64,000 nt of DNA, from positions 22,384,501 through 22,448,500 of the forward strand of contig OZ017796.1 of the NCBI GenBank assembly GCA_963969395.1. The letters are read 5' to 3'. Origin of the DNA: Pseudoscleropodium purum (Eukaryota > Streptophyta > Bryopsida > Hypnales > Brachytheciaceae). Every line of letters begins with the position of its first letter. Within the stretch, counting starts at the first letter, position 1. The translations under genes and the position numbers were made by a program. The notes below the pieces were generated by a model that did no database searches, had not been told where the DNA came from, and worked only from the letters and a program-made list of their open reading frames with translations. This document shows, piece by piece, positions 1 to 11,489 of this stretch.

Positions 1-599
1 TTCATTGTCTGTCAGAATCAGTCTTTCCAACTTCCTTTTTAGAATATTTCTCATGGAAATGATGAAACAGCATCAAATGCCAATGTTTTGAATTTGAACT
101 GAAGTGTTTCCTTTAAGATTCACACTGAAACTAAGCAAGCAAGCAAAGACCTAAAATGTTAAGTTAAAAGGCCTTGTAAAATACATTGACACAGGCATAT
201 AGGAAACCTTAAAAAACAACATGAAACTGATGTTGAAATTAATGTCTTGCAAGGACTCATTGGGACCTGTGAAGTCACCTATGATGATCACTAAGGGACA
301 TAGCTTCCAAAAATGTTAACTAAGTTTGTAGTACCCAAAAGTATGCAACTGGAGTAATAAGCACTCACAACACAGTACAGAACCAAAACCTATGTGCCAC
401 GTATCCTTTAATTTGGTTTTACGACTTCAGCCTATGCATTTCTAGATTGACAACTGTACTATATAAATTCTTGTGATGCCATCTTATAAGGTAAGTACAC
501 CCAAATGTGCCATTGACCTTAACCCTGGAGTGCTCCAACGTCCAAAATTTGAACGACTAACAGATTCAAATTCAGTTTTCTTTCTCGTTATTGCTTGGA

Positions 600-850
600 T
601 GAAAGTCATCTAATTTGTGGAGTTTCTTTATCAAGTTGTTGTCCTATCCAATGGTTGGATTTGGTGTTACTAGAGTTCATATTTTTTTTAAATTACAAAT
701 GTGGAAGTGCGTCAAGCCAAAAATTGCATTGGTTTTAGTTCAAAATTGGATTTGCAAAAATGAGGTCATAGATGAGAAGAACACAAAAATTTCAAAAAAT
801 CATTACGCCAAGAGAACCTTGTTTCAAATCCATTCCAACAAGTTACAAGG
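600..850 (+). repeat. Dispersed repeat family B, copy 1
   Basis: This stretch matches the reverse complement of about 21715-21965 over roughly 240 bases with scattered substitutions. The resemblance is also visible in translation (shared strings GFGVTR, QMWKCV, PKIAL, ICKNEVID). That is expected for two diverged copies read in the same frame and does not by itself show coding. No transposase motif is visible. Confidence 0.75.
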
Positions 851-2059
851 TCAAATTAACCCCTAAATTCCCATTGTCCCCTTGGGGGACAAATCAGATT
901 TTAGGCAAGTTCTTGTGACCTCAATTTTTGGTGAATTGTTTTGAAACTTTCCTGTAAGATAAAAAAAAATTGATTATCTACATGGGAATGTAATTTTTAT
1001 TTCAGTTGGTGCCTGGTAGCAAAAGTTATACCACAAAAAGCCTCAAACTGAACTCGACAAGTAACACAAAAAAAATCGCAAAAAATCAAAATAAAATTTA
1101 ATTCTTTTTTCCTCTGAAATGTTTCATTTTTGTCTATATGCGAAGCTTTGATTCGTTCTATTTGGACTAATAATGAGAAAGTTAAAGACAATCTTGTTTT
1201 TTGGGCAATTTTAGTATCTTCTTGAAAAAATAACTTTTAGGATTCATTTTTGAACGCAATTTTCACAATTTTTTTTTTCCTCAATTTTTTTTGAGAATGT
1301 TGTGTTTGCTTGCTAAAACAATCTCACCATTGGGATTATTGTCTTTCAATCCCATCTTGGAGTTATTAACAATTTAGATTTTTTTCCAATTTTGGACCTA
1401 CTTCTACTTAGCATTTTTTTAGAGAATGAAAGTCAAGTGTGTTTTTATTTTTAGAGAAATTTCCTAGACTTTCAACTCAATTCTTCAACATAAAAATTTT
1501 AAATTCAAAGTTTGTAGTGCAAAAAAATTCCACAATTTGTGGTCAAGGTCATCTGAAATTGTAAACCAGTGTTCAAAAAAACTTTCTTTTTCAACTTTGA
1601 ATGCTAATATCTTCCAATCTATGCGGTCAAACTTCGTGAAATTTTAACCACATAAGCTAAGACAAGTGAAGTACAAGATCCTATGGTTAGATTCTACAGA
1701 AATGATTTTCTTATTTATTTTCTTGGGTGAACGTAGCAAATATGGCAATTTTGAGTGTTTTTTGACAAAAAAAAACAGCCTTGGAAATTTAGGGGTTAAT
1801 GGTGAAGTAGACAATGTTAACCCTAAAAGGATGCCACTAATAGCACATGTCTATGGATGATGGAGAATCTTTCTATGGAAGATAAAAGTGTAGCTAGATG
1901 TTTATCTTTGAAATTTTGGATGGAATTTGAAGGAGAAGCTCTTATATAGTAGTTTGATTTTTAGTGAGTGTTCTTGGGGTTTTTTAAACAAATAATTCAC
2001 ATGGTATCCAAAAAGATGATTTTCATGGTGACTAGCCTAGCATTTTAGAGTTAATTAAC

Positions 2060-2290
2060 TTGTAAATCAATGATGGGTTGGTCACCATGGTAATTGTCTT
2101 TTTTGATACATTATGGATCATCTATTTAAAAAACAATCAAATGCATTCATTGGAGGTCAAACTACTGTAGAGGACTTCCCTTTTTGCACAAAATTCTAAG
2201 GATGAACATAAGCACTTCTATTTTAAGGAGAAAGATATTCTGGCATCCATCAACTATTTTTTGGCCTCTGCATCTTTATAGGTTTATCCT
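2060..2290 (+). repeat. Dispersed repeat family A, copy 1
   Basis: This is one of four related stretches (2060-2290, 3185-3425, 25235-25470, 42785-43025), all in the same orientation. Shared landmarks in order are GGTTGGTCAC, a phrase like GAATCAT-CT, CATTGGAGGTCAAAC, GTACAAGACCT-CC, CAAGGATGAACAT, GCACTT, and TTTGTCATCCAT. Divergence is high and indels are common, so the family is old. No coding capacity is recognised. Confidence 0.75.
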
Positions 2291-3184
2291 ATGAGGACAG
2301 ACCCATGACTACTAATTTCAAGCCTCATTGTCTATCATTGTATTTGTTGCCATTTTATGATTGGATATGAATGAAAAAATTCTCTATATATTTTTTGTAG
2401 GTGAAATCATATGTCTAATTCAAGTCATAAAATTTTCAAATTTGGAGGAGGTGAATTTGAAATTACTATGTATTTTTTAAGAAAATAATGAAGAAAATTC
2501 ATACCAAATACAAATTACACTCAAAAAATCTGAAATTTTCACCATAGATATATTTTATAGTTTATGGCATCATGGTATAAAAAAAAGTTATCATATCACT
2601 CTAAAATTAGAAAATCAACAATCCATGGTTATAGGCCCAAAATTCATATTGCTATGAAATATTGAAATTTAGAAATTTTTCAAAAATTCCAATTGGAGTA
2701 GAAACTGCACTTAATAAGATTCATTTCATTAGTTGTACTCAAATTCAAAAAATATTATTTTTATGGCTAAAATTCACGTCTAGAGTAAATAGCAAGAGAG
2801 TGGCCAAAATACATTACAATGATGATCTATAGACTAAGCATCTTCTTCTTTAAAAAAACTCATTAATACCATAATGAAGGAATTTACACTACTATTCATT
2901 GAAAATGCACTCTAGCAATTTTCCAAAAAAAACATTGAATGAAACAACAATTCTTTTCCATCCTACAATTTTAGGTGAAGTCATTCATGAAACATATAGT
3001 GTCTATAATGCCCCTCTTCAATTAAGGAGAAAAAAAAATGTTTGGTGAATAATTTGAAATTAAAAAACAATCCTTAACAAGATTTCATGACAACCCAACT
3101 CATATATGCAACAAAAATGCTACAAATTGAAAGAAGCTTCACTTGCCTCTCAATGCACCACTAATATAACAATTTAATCCCAAA

Positions 3185-3425
3185 AGGACACACTGGTCAC
3201 CATGCAAATCATCCTTTGGGGCACTATATGAATCATGTTAGCTTCAAAAAAATCCAAGAGCACTCATGGGATTGGAGGTCAAACCACTGTACAAGACCTT
3301 CTCTTTTTCACACAAAATTCCCAAGGATGAACATATGCACTTTTGTTCTACATAAAAAAAAAAGATCCTTTGTCATCCATCAAACACTTAGAGTGCACGA
3401 CTCCACAGCATCCTTCAAAGGTTAA
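3185..3425 (+). repeat. Dispersed repeat family A, copy 2
   Basis: This second copy lies about 1.1 kb downstream of the first and has the same order of landmarks. It ends in TTCAAAGGTTAAC, one instance of the recurring TTAACC/AAAGG edge motif. A 69-codon open frame at 3216-3425 spans it but has no counterpart in the other copies, so it is treated as chance. Confidence 0.75.
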
Positions 3426-4483
3426 CTGAACATCCGAATTTTAAAGTTTTTCCATCTCCGGGGGCTTCAAGGAACTTGCGCCAAGGACATACTGTACGTT
3501 ACATCCCCATCCTGGATTTCAATTGGGAGAACTCGGTCTTGCTAGTCCTTATCCAACACCCAAGATTTGAAATTAGAGTGAGAAATTCTCGTCCAATTTG
3601 ATAGACTAACTTTTTTAGTTGGCTGCCACTTCTGGAAAATTGGTGACCCACTCTCAGTCCAAGCAACTTGGGAGGAATTGCTTGCCACTGAAGTTAATAT
3701 TTCACCCTTGTTGACCAATTCTCACACTTAAAGGAATGGAACATAAAGGAGAAGTACCTATTTTCGATGAGTCCCTAGTAATTGCTTTGTAGGCTAACCT
3801 ATTGTGAACAACAATTGGATGCAATGGTTGTTGAAAAAGATTTTTGGTTTGTACCTTTTCATTCACTCATCTCTTTTCCGTCTTGGTCTAAGGAGAAGTA
3901 CCAAAGCTAATCACAGTAGGTGAGTCTATGAAACTTGAATGGGTCCGGGTGCAAAATCCACTTTTATATTCAATGAAATATTCAATTTTGCCTTTTTGGA
4001 GAAAAAATTTGGTTTTTCTTGGCATTCTTCCACAACCTTATTTTTACATACACTGAATTCAGTCCAGCATGACTTTCCCACGTCATCTAAGTTGAAATGT
4101 TTAAATTATCCAAACTAGGTACTTCTACCTTACATTGTTTTACTATTTGTGACAAGTTAATTCAATTAGTATGAGGTGCACTGAATGGTGGTGGTTATAT
4201 TCATTGCCTTCTATTTTTGCTAAGACTGAATTTATTTCGTTTCAAGAAGTTTTTTCCTTTTCCCCAAATTTACAGACACTAAACTCCTGAAAATGAAATA
4301 TGATTTCTAGTAGAAAATATGCAAAACAAAGTAATCATTAGGAAAAATTTCAGCCCTTGAAAAGATTGTAAATTTTGAATCCCCCCAGTGCAATTAGAGA
4401 GGAATTTCACTATTTTTTATTTTTTAATGAACGTTGTTGATGTGGCACTACTTGTCCTATGTCAACGTCACATAAGATGATTG

Positions 4484-4510
4484 TTATTATTATTATTATT
4501 ATTATTATTA
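4484..4510 (+). repeat. (TTA)n microsatellite
   Basis: About nine perfect TTA units lie in AT-rich DNA. A second simple repeat, alternating GCAT units (TGCATGCATGCATGCAT), follows at 4677-4693. Neither is associated with a gene. Confidence 0.9.
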
Positions 4511-4739
4511 AATACTTTTTATTAAAACAATTTTAATTTTAATTTAATTTTAATTTTCTGTAATTACACTATGGGGCGCTGAAAAAGGAATCCTTAAATG
4601 CCCTCCGCAAGGTTCAAAATTTTGTAATGTAGTATTTTGTGTGTCTCACACTAAGTGAATTATAACTTGAGTAGTGTGCATGCATGCATGCATTATTGGT
4701 AGTTTCAAGAGAACTTGGTTTTGTAGGATGAAAAATGTA

Positions 4740-5040
4740 CATAGAAAAATGCTGTAAGGTGGGTACACCCAATGTTGCACCTTGCTTGAAATTGCCATCA
4801 TCATTGTGCGTACATCTTCAAAATCAATATGTATGTATGCTAAAGAAACGATTTTAGAACATCTACCAAAAGAAACATTGACCTTTCATAACTTTTGCAT
4901 ATGGTATCCAAATGCCACATTCTTAGGTGTGTTCTTGGGTGCGTTGGAACCTCCTTTTCACTTGCCAACAAGAAAGTATGTAAAAATTTGACCACTCTAA
5001 TAATAGGAACTAGGGCATGGTAGCAAAAAAGTGGTGGTTC
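4740..5040 (+). repeat. Dispersed repeat family F, copy 1
   Basis: This stretch matches about 22980-23275 in direct orientation. Landmarks are ATTGCCATCATCATT, ATCAATATGTAT, GAAACGATTT, CTTTTGCATATGGTATCC, CCTCCTTTTCACTTGCCAA and GGGGGGTACTCACCTTA. Both copies run about 300 bp with small indels. Function is unknown. Confidence 0.75.
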
Positions 5041-6557
5041 TGGGGGGTACTCACCTTACATGACCGAAAAGACAACCTTACTGACTCTTCATGAGACAGT
5101 GTAAACTTCTTCCACAATGACCAACTATTTGGTAACTGAATGGAACTCCAGGACCCAATTGACAAACTTCTTCTTCTAATACCTGGCCGCATCAGTTCTT
5201 AGTTTCAGGGCTTCAACAAATTAGCAAGTTCTGAGTGTGAGTCGTCTCGAAAAAAGATCACATAAAAATTAAATTTGCGGACTAATTGTTTGCTCATGCA
5301 CTGGAATAATGACAATACAGCAGAATCGAACCGGATAATTAACAGCATTTAGCAAGTGCTCACAGTCTCAAAGTCTGTTTTAGAAGCCTGTTGCTGATGA
5401 GATATGGACCTCATATTGCAGGGAAATCAGGTCTGTTTCTGTCACTTTGCAATGAAACAGGTCCGCTTTCATTCTTTTGACACCAAGCCCGGAGAATTTT
5501 CTTTCAACCCAGAGTAAAATGACAATCCTTGTTTTCCTTGACTTCCTATAAGTAAGCTTATTGAATAATTAATAGAGCACATCTCACCAGTCTTGACTGA
5601 TTGAACTCCAAGGATTCAATTCCAATCAACAAATCAAAAAGTGGAGGTATAGAGTCAAACATACAACGTTTTGAAGTTGATCACGTGTTCATCCAACTTT
5701 GAAAGTAACATGAGCAACAAATGGGAAATATATCCTATTGAACTTGTATTAAATTTTTGTATATAGCACACACGCTGGTTGCTTCCCATCACCCGATAAT
5801 ACTCACTTTGAGCAACTATTGTTGAATGAATCGAGTCAGTAGGAATGACACAGTTTGCACAAACCATTGCTGGTGGGTCAGGTCTCCAAAGCAAGCGTCT
5901 CATTGTCACTCAACATCGACTCCAATGAGTACACTTGCATGAGCACATTGAATCAAACCTTTGTGAAAAAAAAACATGGAGACACTACACACCAATACGT
6001 CTCAGGATTAATTCACAAGAGTTTACACAAGCCTGGGCACATCATGAACGTACAAACCTTGAAGACTTCAATTACTTTTGAAGAGCGAATTGGAAATCGA
6101 CAATCACTACTGTACAAGCTTTCTTTTTAAGAAAATCACTGACCTCTCTATTTGCCCCGCAGTACTGAATAGCTACTTAGCACTAGAGATGAAACCTTTC
6201 CTCATGTGACCAAAAATAAATAAATAAATCGTATGGATATAGATTGAGAAAACAATGTAAAGAAACATATGATACCGACGTTAAGTGGAATGAACCTGTC
6301 GAAATGCAAACGACCCACGGCTCCACATCTCTCCGGACCCCAATGGGCTGGTAGTTCCTTTTAAGAAGACTGAGGCAATTGTGTTGCTAATCTTCACAAA
6401 TGGTTTTGATGCTAAATCAGGGTGGCAAACCTTCCTTGCGGGCCATCCAAAAAGCCAATGACCGGCTTGGCACTGACGACATTCTAATTCATATCCTCTC
6501 ATGAACGTGAAAGCCTTTCGGATCAACTAGTTTCTGGTTGTTGTAACGTGGTCTAAT
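5040..6557 (-). other. Downstream (3') flank of VTC4
   Basis: No conserved protein is visible. The part next to the VTC4 stop codon (about 6000-6557) has intermediate GC, lacks family repeats and is the expected place for the 3' untranslated region. Minus-strand open frames at 6281-6526 and 5655-5909 show no recognisable domain. Confidence 0.4.
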
Positions 6558-9500
6558 TTACACATAGCCTGCCATGCCATCTACAAGGGCCTGCTTGAGA
6601 TGCCCATTTGATGCTCCTATGCGATGCGACATCATATCAAATTCACCTCCAGACCTGCATTCCATAATGCAGCAGATTCAGAAACAAAAGAAGCTTCAAA
6701 GTTCACTGATAGTCAGCTTGGTTCTCTCTTCCAGTAAAAAATGCCAAATTGCCAAATTTGGCAGTAAAATGCTAAATTTAGACCAGAATTTTAAATTTCT
6801 TGTCACCCGTTTCCACGCAATTCAATTCAATTTGGAAAAGACATCCATTATTGACTTCTTGCCCAGTTTTAGTGCGTAATGGTGTAAATAGTTGCCACTC
6901 CAGCTACACTCCAAGAATTAATTGAAAAACACCCATCTATTGAGATAATATCATGAAATTGTGAGGTACTCACGGATCAAAAACGAGTCCACCAGCTTCT
7001 CGCAGTATCAAAGTCCCGGCAGCGACATCCCTGGTTCCCATCGAATGAAGTCAAACACAGTTAAAATCTTGATCCATGAAAGTCACAGAATGATAGGTTA
7101 AGTTCCATCTAGGTTGAAAAGTGGCAGCTCACCAGGGACCTCCGAAACCGATTTCGTAGAACAAGTCAAGCCTCCCACAAGCAAGGCCACACAAGTTCAT
7201 AGCACAAGAGCCACTAAGACGGAGGGACCGCACCTGCAAAATGAAAGTCATTTGCGATTTAGCTACTTTATTTGTTTGATTGTGTTGGTAATTGACATCA
7301 CAAGGACAGTTCCGAGCCAAAATTGGTACGTCCTTTCTTTATTTTTAATTTTAATTTTAATTATTATTATTCGTTCCCCTTTTAATCCCAAAGATCTCCA
7401 AAATCCATATTCAGGATGATGCATAATGTGCGCAAGGGCAATGTTTTGTCCAAATAACTTTTTGTTTATCCAATATTAAGCTTCAATCTTTGAAAAACAA
7501 CCTTCCGCTATGACAGGTTTGATGAAATTGAGGCAAATAACATCATTGTACCAAGATATAAGCAGAAATGTGCAATATTTCAAAAAAGGATTTGGGGGTT
7601 GAAGGGTTAATCACTCCTGTGCATGATATGCACTTTCAACTACCACCAGGCCCGTGTCCACCAAGGTTCCAGCAAGCTATCAAAACACTAGTACGAATGA
7701 TGTTTCAGGAAAGATGGACACCATTTGTTCATACCTTGTAGAGGAGCTGGTTTATCATGTTGGTGGTAAGGTCCACAGTTTGCTGGTCTCGTTTTACTCC
7801 AACCTCGGTGCCCAGAAGTGCATTTCCTATGTGCTCCTGACTTGAAGCTACACCGTCAAGAAAAGGAAATTAAGACCATTGGACGGGAGAGCACTAAGCA
7901 TGCCGTGTGCTGGTAACGAAATGAAAATCAAGAAGAGCTCAGAAAACGTACCAAATATGCGCTTCCCATTCAAGAAAGCTCCTTTCCCTTGTATACCAGT
8001 GAAGAGCTCGTCAAGAATAGGGTTGAAGACGACTCCCAACACCTGCACTTTGTTGATGACGAGTCCAATAGAGACGCACACAAAGGGAAATCTGTGGACG
8101 AAGTTGGTTGTACCGTCCAGAGGGTCTACCAGCCAAGTGGGTGCATCTGTCAACAGCGGGACTCCATTCGCTGAAGAGGTCTCTTCTCCTATCAACTGCA
8201 TTTACGAAAACGTGTCAACGATTCTGATATCCCCGGCCCAAACTATCCAGGATCTTCGGTTAAGTTATTGAAACTTCAAACTTCGAAAACATAAACAGTA
8301 GGGGATGTTAGAGTCCAAGATTTGATTTGTGAGACTGGAAGTGCTTAGGGCAACGCGATTTGAAAACTGTATAAGAATACAAGTATCTTGAGAAGAGATT
8401 CTAAAAGTCACGATCACACAGTCACAAATGAAATTGCGAACACTGAAAAACCCTAATCACTCAAAACCCTATTTGACACCCTGCTGCATCAGCTATATTA
8501 ATTTTGGAATTCCTCCAGCCTTGTGGTGAACAGGGCACCACACACGCAGACTCTCTCAGTGGATCTCAATTTCCAGCCCCAAGACGAGGATACTGGCAAT
8601 CTCTGGGGTTGTGACGTGTCCCTGTTGTCTTAAATCCAGGAACAGGATGGGAAACCTGATAATTCTATCTACAAAGCAACATTCTCATTCTGACACCCAC
8701 AACTTTATCATGCAAATGTGTGGGGCAAATTCTAGCCTACTGACAAATGAATTTTCTTCCTCCCCCGGGAATGGCAACATGACCATTCGCTGCAGGGTGA
8801 GCATCGTACCACCTGGAATTAAAGTCACTTCATTTTTCTACAAGGATTTAAAAAAAAATTCAAAATGTGTGGGTCCTCTCAGTACCTGGTGAGACGGGAA
8901 GGATGACTTGAGCTGCGTGAAAATGAACTCTTCGCACGCTTTGTCTGTCTCGGTGACCAGGTCCACCTGCGAAACCTCTGAATTAGTTAGTGCGTTTCAT
9001 TGGAAGAGGGCTGTAAAACTGGAGCACCACAGCTGGAGTAACTTACTTTAACACTAAAAACAAACTGCTTACCAAGCCCTTGTGTTCGACGTCCTTGGCA
9101 TTGTGAAAACTCTTCAAAATCACCTGCAGGACATTTGCGCAAGGAAAAATCAAACACATAGTCTGGAATAGCATAACATTCTTCAGTATTTGTGAGGACT
9201 CATCCTTCGCCCTTATAGATGGAAACCCCAAAATCTAACGCTTGACTCCTTTTTACAGCCTGTGGTACCTCCCAAGATTGTGCACAATACGAATCCGGAC
9301 TCCATTTTCATGAGGATTGAGGCAGCTTCTCAAAAATGTTATGAATGAAATTCACATACAACAAAGTCAACAAACACAAATACAAATAATACCTCGCCCG
9401 CTTTCTTGGCAGCGTCAACTGCAACAGTTAAGCAGAACTCCAAATCCTCTGCATTCGACAGAAATTTATATCAGTAATCAATGAAAATCCAACTTTCAAG

Positions 9501-9646
9501 TATTGGTAGCTCAAAAAAACCCAAATTTATAAAAGGGCTCACAAAGCATATCTCTCTCTCAAAATCAATTCCTCACTAATAATGTATTGCGGTAAGAGAG
9601 GATTCACAGCCCTCTGTGGCCACGCACCATACTGCTGAAGGCCCAT
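6558..9646 (-). CDS. VTC4: L-galactose-1-phosphate / inositol-1-phosphate phosphatase, VTC4 type
   Basis: This is a Mg-dependent phosphatase of the inositol monophosphatase family. The plant VTC4 group dephosphorylates L-galactose 1-phosphate in ascorbate synthesis and also inositol 1-phosphate. Nine coding exons on the minus strand, all GT-AG and phase-consistent: 9646-9628, 9448-9393, 9123-9073, 8966-8886, 8195-7952, 7847-7735, 7233-7133, 7030-6974, 6654-6558 (TAA). They give 272 residues, matching the usual length of about 270. Visible motifs are VDLVTETDK, the metal-ligand stretch IGEET, family signature 1 [28 protein letters not shown], and signature 2 as [15 protein letters not shown] across the last introns. 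The first exon carries only MGLQQY plus one base. The frame is open upstream of this ATG, but no earlier Met precedes a stop after the inferred leader splice, so this start is preferred. No transit peptide is seen, consistent with a cytosolic enzyme. It is divergent from ZGPAT. Confidence 0.94.
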
Positions 9647-9728
9647 ATTGGCGAAGCCCTGCTTCTCCCACAAAGACCCAGCCTTGAGATTCAGATTCGC
9701 GGAAGCTGCTCTTTTCCTAACGAAGATA

Positions 9729-10460
9729 CTAAAGCAAAAAACAATGACGTAGTGCATAAAGCTCGTCAGGCTACGCTCATTTCCAAAAATCAATTCCAAT
9801 TCACTTATCTCTTGCATGATAACTCTTTCTTTCGGATGATCAATCGTTCATCCAAAACCAATTTCTACAATTGTTCGTCCGCATTGTGCGGAATTGTGCA
9901 CAAAACAATCTGCAACAACATTCTTCAAAGAAATCTTACATTCTAGCACGCTATTCCACAATGAAAAACCTATGCACCCCCGCCCCTCCCAAAAACAAAA
10001 AAAAACCACACTCTCTCAAGCTTGGGTAGTCTACTGCCCAACCCCTAGAGGAATCTTTTCAGCCCACAACGACACCCTTTCACATACAAAGATACTTTTT
10101 TCGACTTAGTCAAGTTGTCCCCCATTCTTTCCACACCATTGTATGCCCAACCATTTCATTGTTCCATCATCCTCACCACTATTCTCTCCATCATTACAAC
10201 CACCCCAAATAAGCGTATACTTTTTTTCCAACATAGATCCTGTTCCAAGAGATTGGAGAACTTTATGAAGTGTAAAAACTTGACTAAAGGGATCCTGGCA
10301 CAAGTTCAAATCAGGATCACCACTTGAGAACCAAAATCGCCATTGCAAATAAGAAAGCCTTCTGCGCATATGCGTGCTACAGAAAGCGAAGCACCCTCTA
10401 CCATTCTTGCAAAGGAAAGCAAGACCAGAGAACCTCAAAAACCCAAGAGAGCTCACTCAC
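9729..10460 (-). other. Probable intron in the VTC4 5' leader
   Basis: On the minus strand a strong donor (CTCTAG|GTGAGTGAG, exon end at 10461) and an acceptor after a T-rich tract (TTTTTTGCTTTAG, exon start at 9728) bracket this stretch. Joining them places the VTC4 ATG about 80 bases into the second leader exon. The joined frame reaches a stop upstream without another ATG. The minus-strand 116-codon frame at 10106-10456 lies within this intron and has no recognisable domain. Transcript evidence is not available, so this is inferred from splice signals alone. Confidence 0.55.
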
Positions 10461-10636
10461 CTAGAGCGCTTCCTTTCCTTGATTCTCACTTCAAATCCGC
10501 TTCACCCTGTTGCTACAAACATCCACCAACCTCCCTCCACAAACGACCAGCATCTCTTGCATTGCCCCAACGAAAGCAAACCCACCCAACAGAGCACAAA
10601 TGGATGTGTGAGCTCTGTTGGTCCCGGAATCCTGAT

Positions 10637-10834
10637 TTAAGAGCCCAGAAGATCCAGACGAAGACAATCCCGGCGGCTCCTCTCGAACAATCCTCGAGGC
10701 GGAGTGGCGGACTCCACAGAAAGCGCGATCTGACCAAGAGATAAATTCATGAGGAGCAGCGCCAGAAGTAACAGCAGCACACAACAAATGGCCAAGTGTG
10801 TGGGGGCGAAGCAGATGGCGCCCCCACCATTCAT
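10637..10834 (-). CDS. Possible upstream ORF with a signal-like hydrophobic N terminus
   Basis: This is a 65-codon minus-strand frame with an ATG. After MNGGGAICFAPTH it has a hydrophobic run of about 18 residues rich in Leu (ICCVLLLLLALLLMNL), then a polar, Arg-rich tail ending DLLGS. It lies in the inferred first leader exon of VTC4, so it is either an upstream ORF on that transcript, a small secreted or membrane peptide gene, or chance. It matches no peptide family I know. Overlapping minus-strand frames (10491-10787, 10513-10737) compete with it. Low confidence as a real protein. Confidence 0.25.
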   Translation of the reverse strand: MNGGGAICFAPTHLAICCVLLLLLALLLMNLSLGQIALSVESATPPRGLFERSRRDCLRLDLLGS

Positions 10835-11489
10835 CCCCTGGTTCTCATCCGATTCCGTGGAATTTCTCGTCAGAAGAGGGATCTGTACAGGATGAACTCC
10901 GTCAAATGAGGATGGATTCCATTGATTTTGGATGAAAGGCTGCGGTCGGTGAACGGTGGAATTGGTAGTTTGTGGGGTTGCCGTATCAATTGTTCATCTA
11001 AACAGTTTGCCTGCACCAAACAGACACCGCCACCACCTCTGACCTGTTCCCTGGCCCCCTCAAACAGTTGTTTGTTTCAAATTTTTATATTTTTTAAAGC
11101 TCAGTCAATTTGGTATCAATTGATACGACTAATAACGAATTGTAGCAAACATGGTACAGTTCAGTTGGGTAAAGATTCTCGAGGAGATAGGTGACTTGGC
11201 TTTATTTGGCAGGTTTACTAGGTCATCAACAGGGTATGTTCTTCGTCGTCACCAAGGGAATCTCGCTCTTACTCAAGAGGGTATCAACAGGGTATCTAAA
11301 CCAGCGGAGAAACCATGCTTCTTGTTGCTCTTCTTTTTATTAGTGTCGGCGTCTTCTAAGCTTAGCAACATCACAATCACGCCGAGCTTTGTTTTGAATC
11401 GAGGATTGTTTTCTTACCCAATTTCAGTTTGAAATTTGGGTTGCGATTCTCGGGCGCCAGCACTGGTTTCCGAAAGAGTCGTCGCCATC
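10835..11489. promoter_or_regulatory. Shared upstream region of VTC4 and ZGPAT
   Basis: This stretch lies between the presumed VTC4 leader and the ZGPAT start codon and contains the divergent promoters. No conserved protein is visible in it. Base composition is mixed, with a run of AT-rich sequence near 11080-11150. I could not identify a convincing TATA box. The last ~90 bases before the ATG are the likely ZGPAT 5' leader. Confidence 0.45.

Larger units (their letters stand above)
1..4980. repeat. AT-rich dispersed-repeat block without genes
   Basis: No reading frame here looks like a conserved protein. The block is strongly AT-rich with many homopolymer runs. It holds copies of repeat families seen elsewhere in the window: about 600-850 (inverted match at 21715-21965), about 1590-1790 (related to 43010-43200 and 59580-59720), two copies of another family at 2060-2290 and 3185-3425, and 4740-5040 (direct match at 22980-23275). 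Short open frames such as 615-866 and 3216-3425 lie inside these repeats and are not called as genes. Confidence 0.7.

Noticed and set aside
5310..5340. Second tRNA-like T-loop (GGTTCGATTC on the minus strand)
   Set aside because: Neighbouring sequence does not fold into an anticodon arm or acceptor stem.
10106..10456. 116-codon minus-strand frame as a gene
   Set aside because: It lies almost wholly in the inferred VTC4 leader intron and has no recognisable domain.
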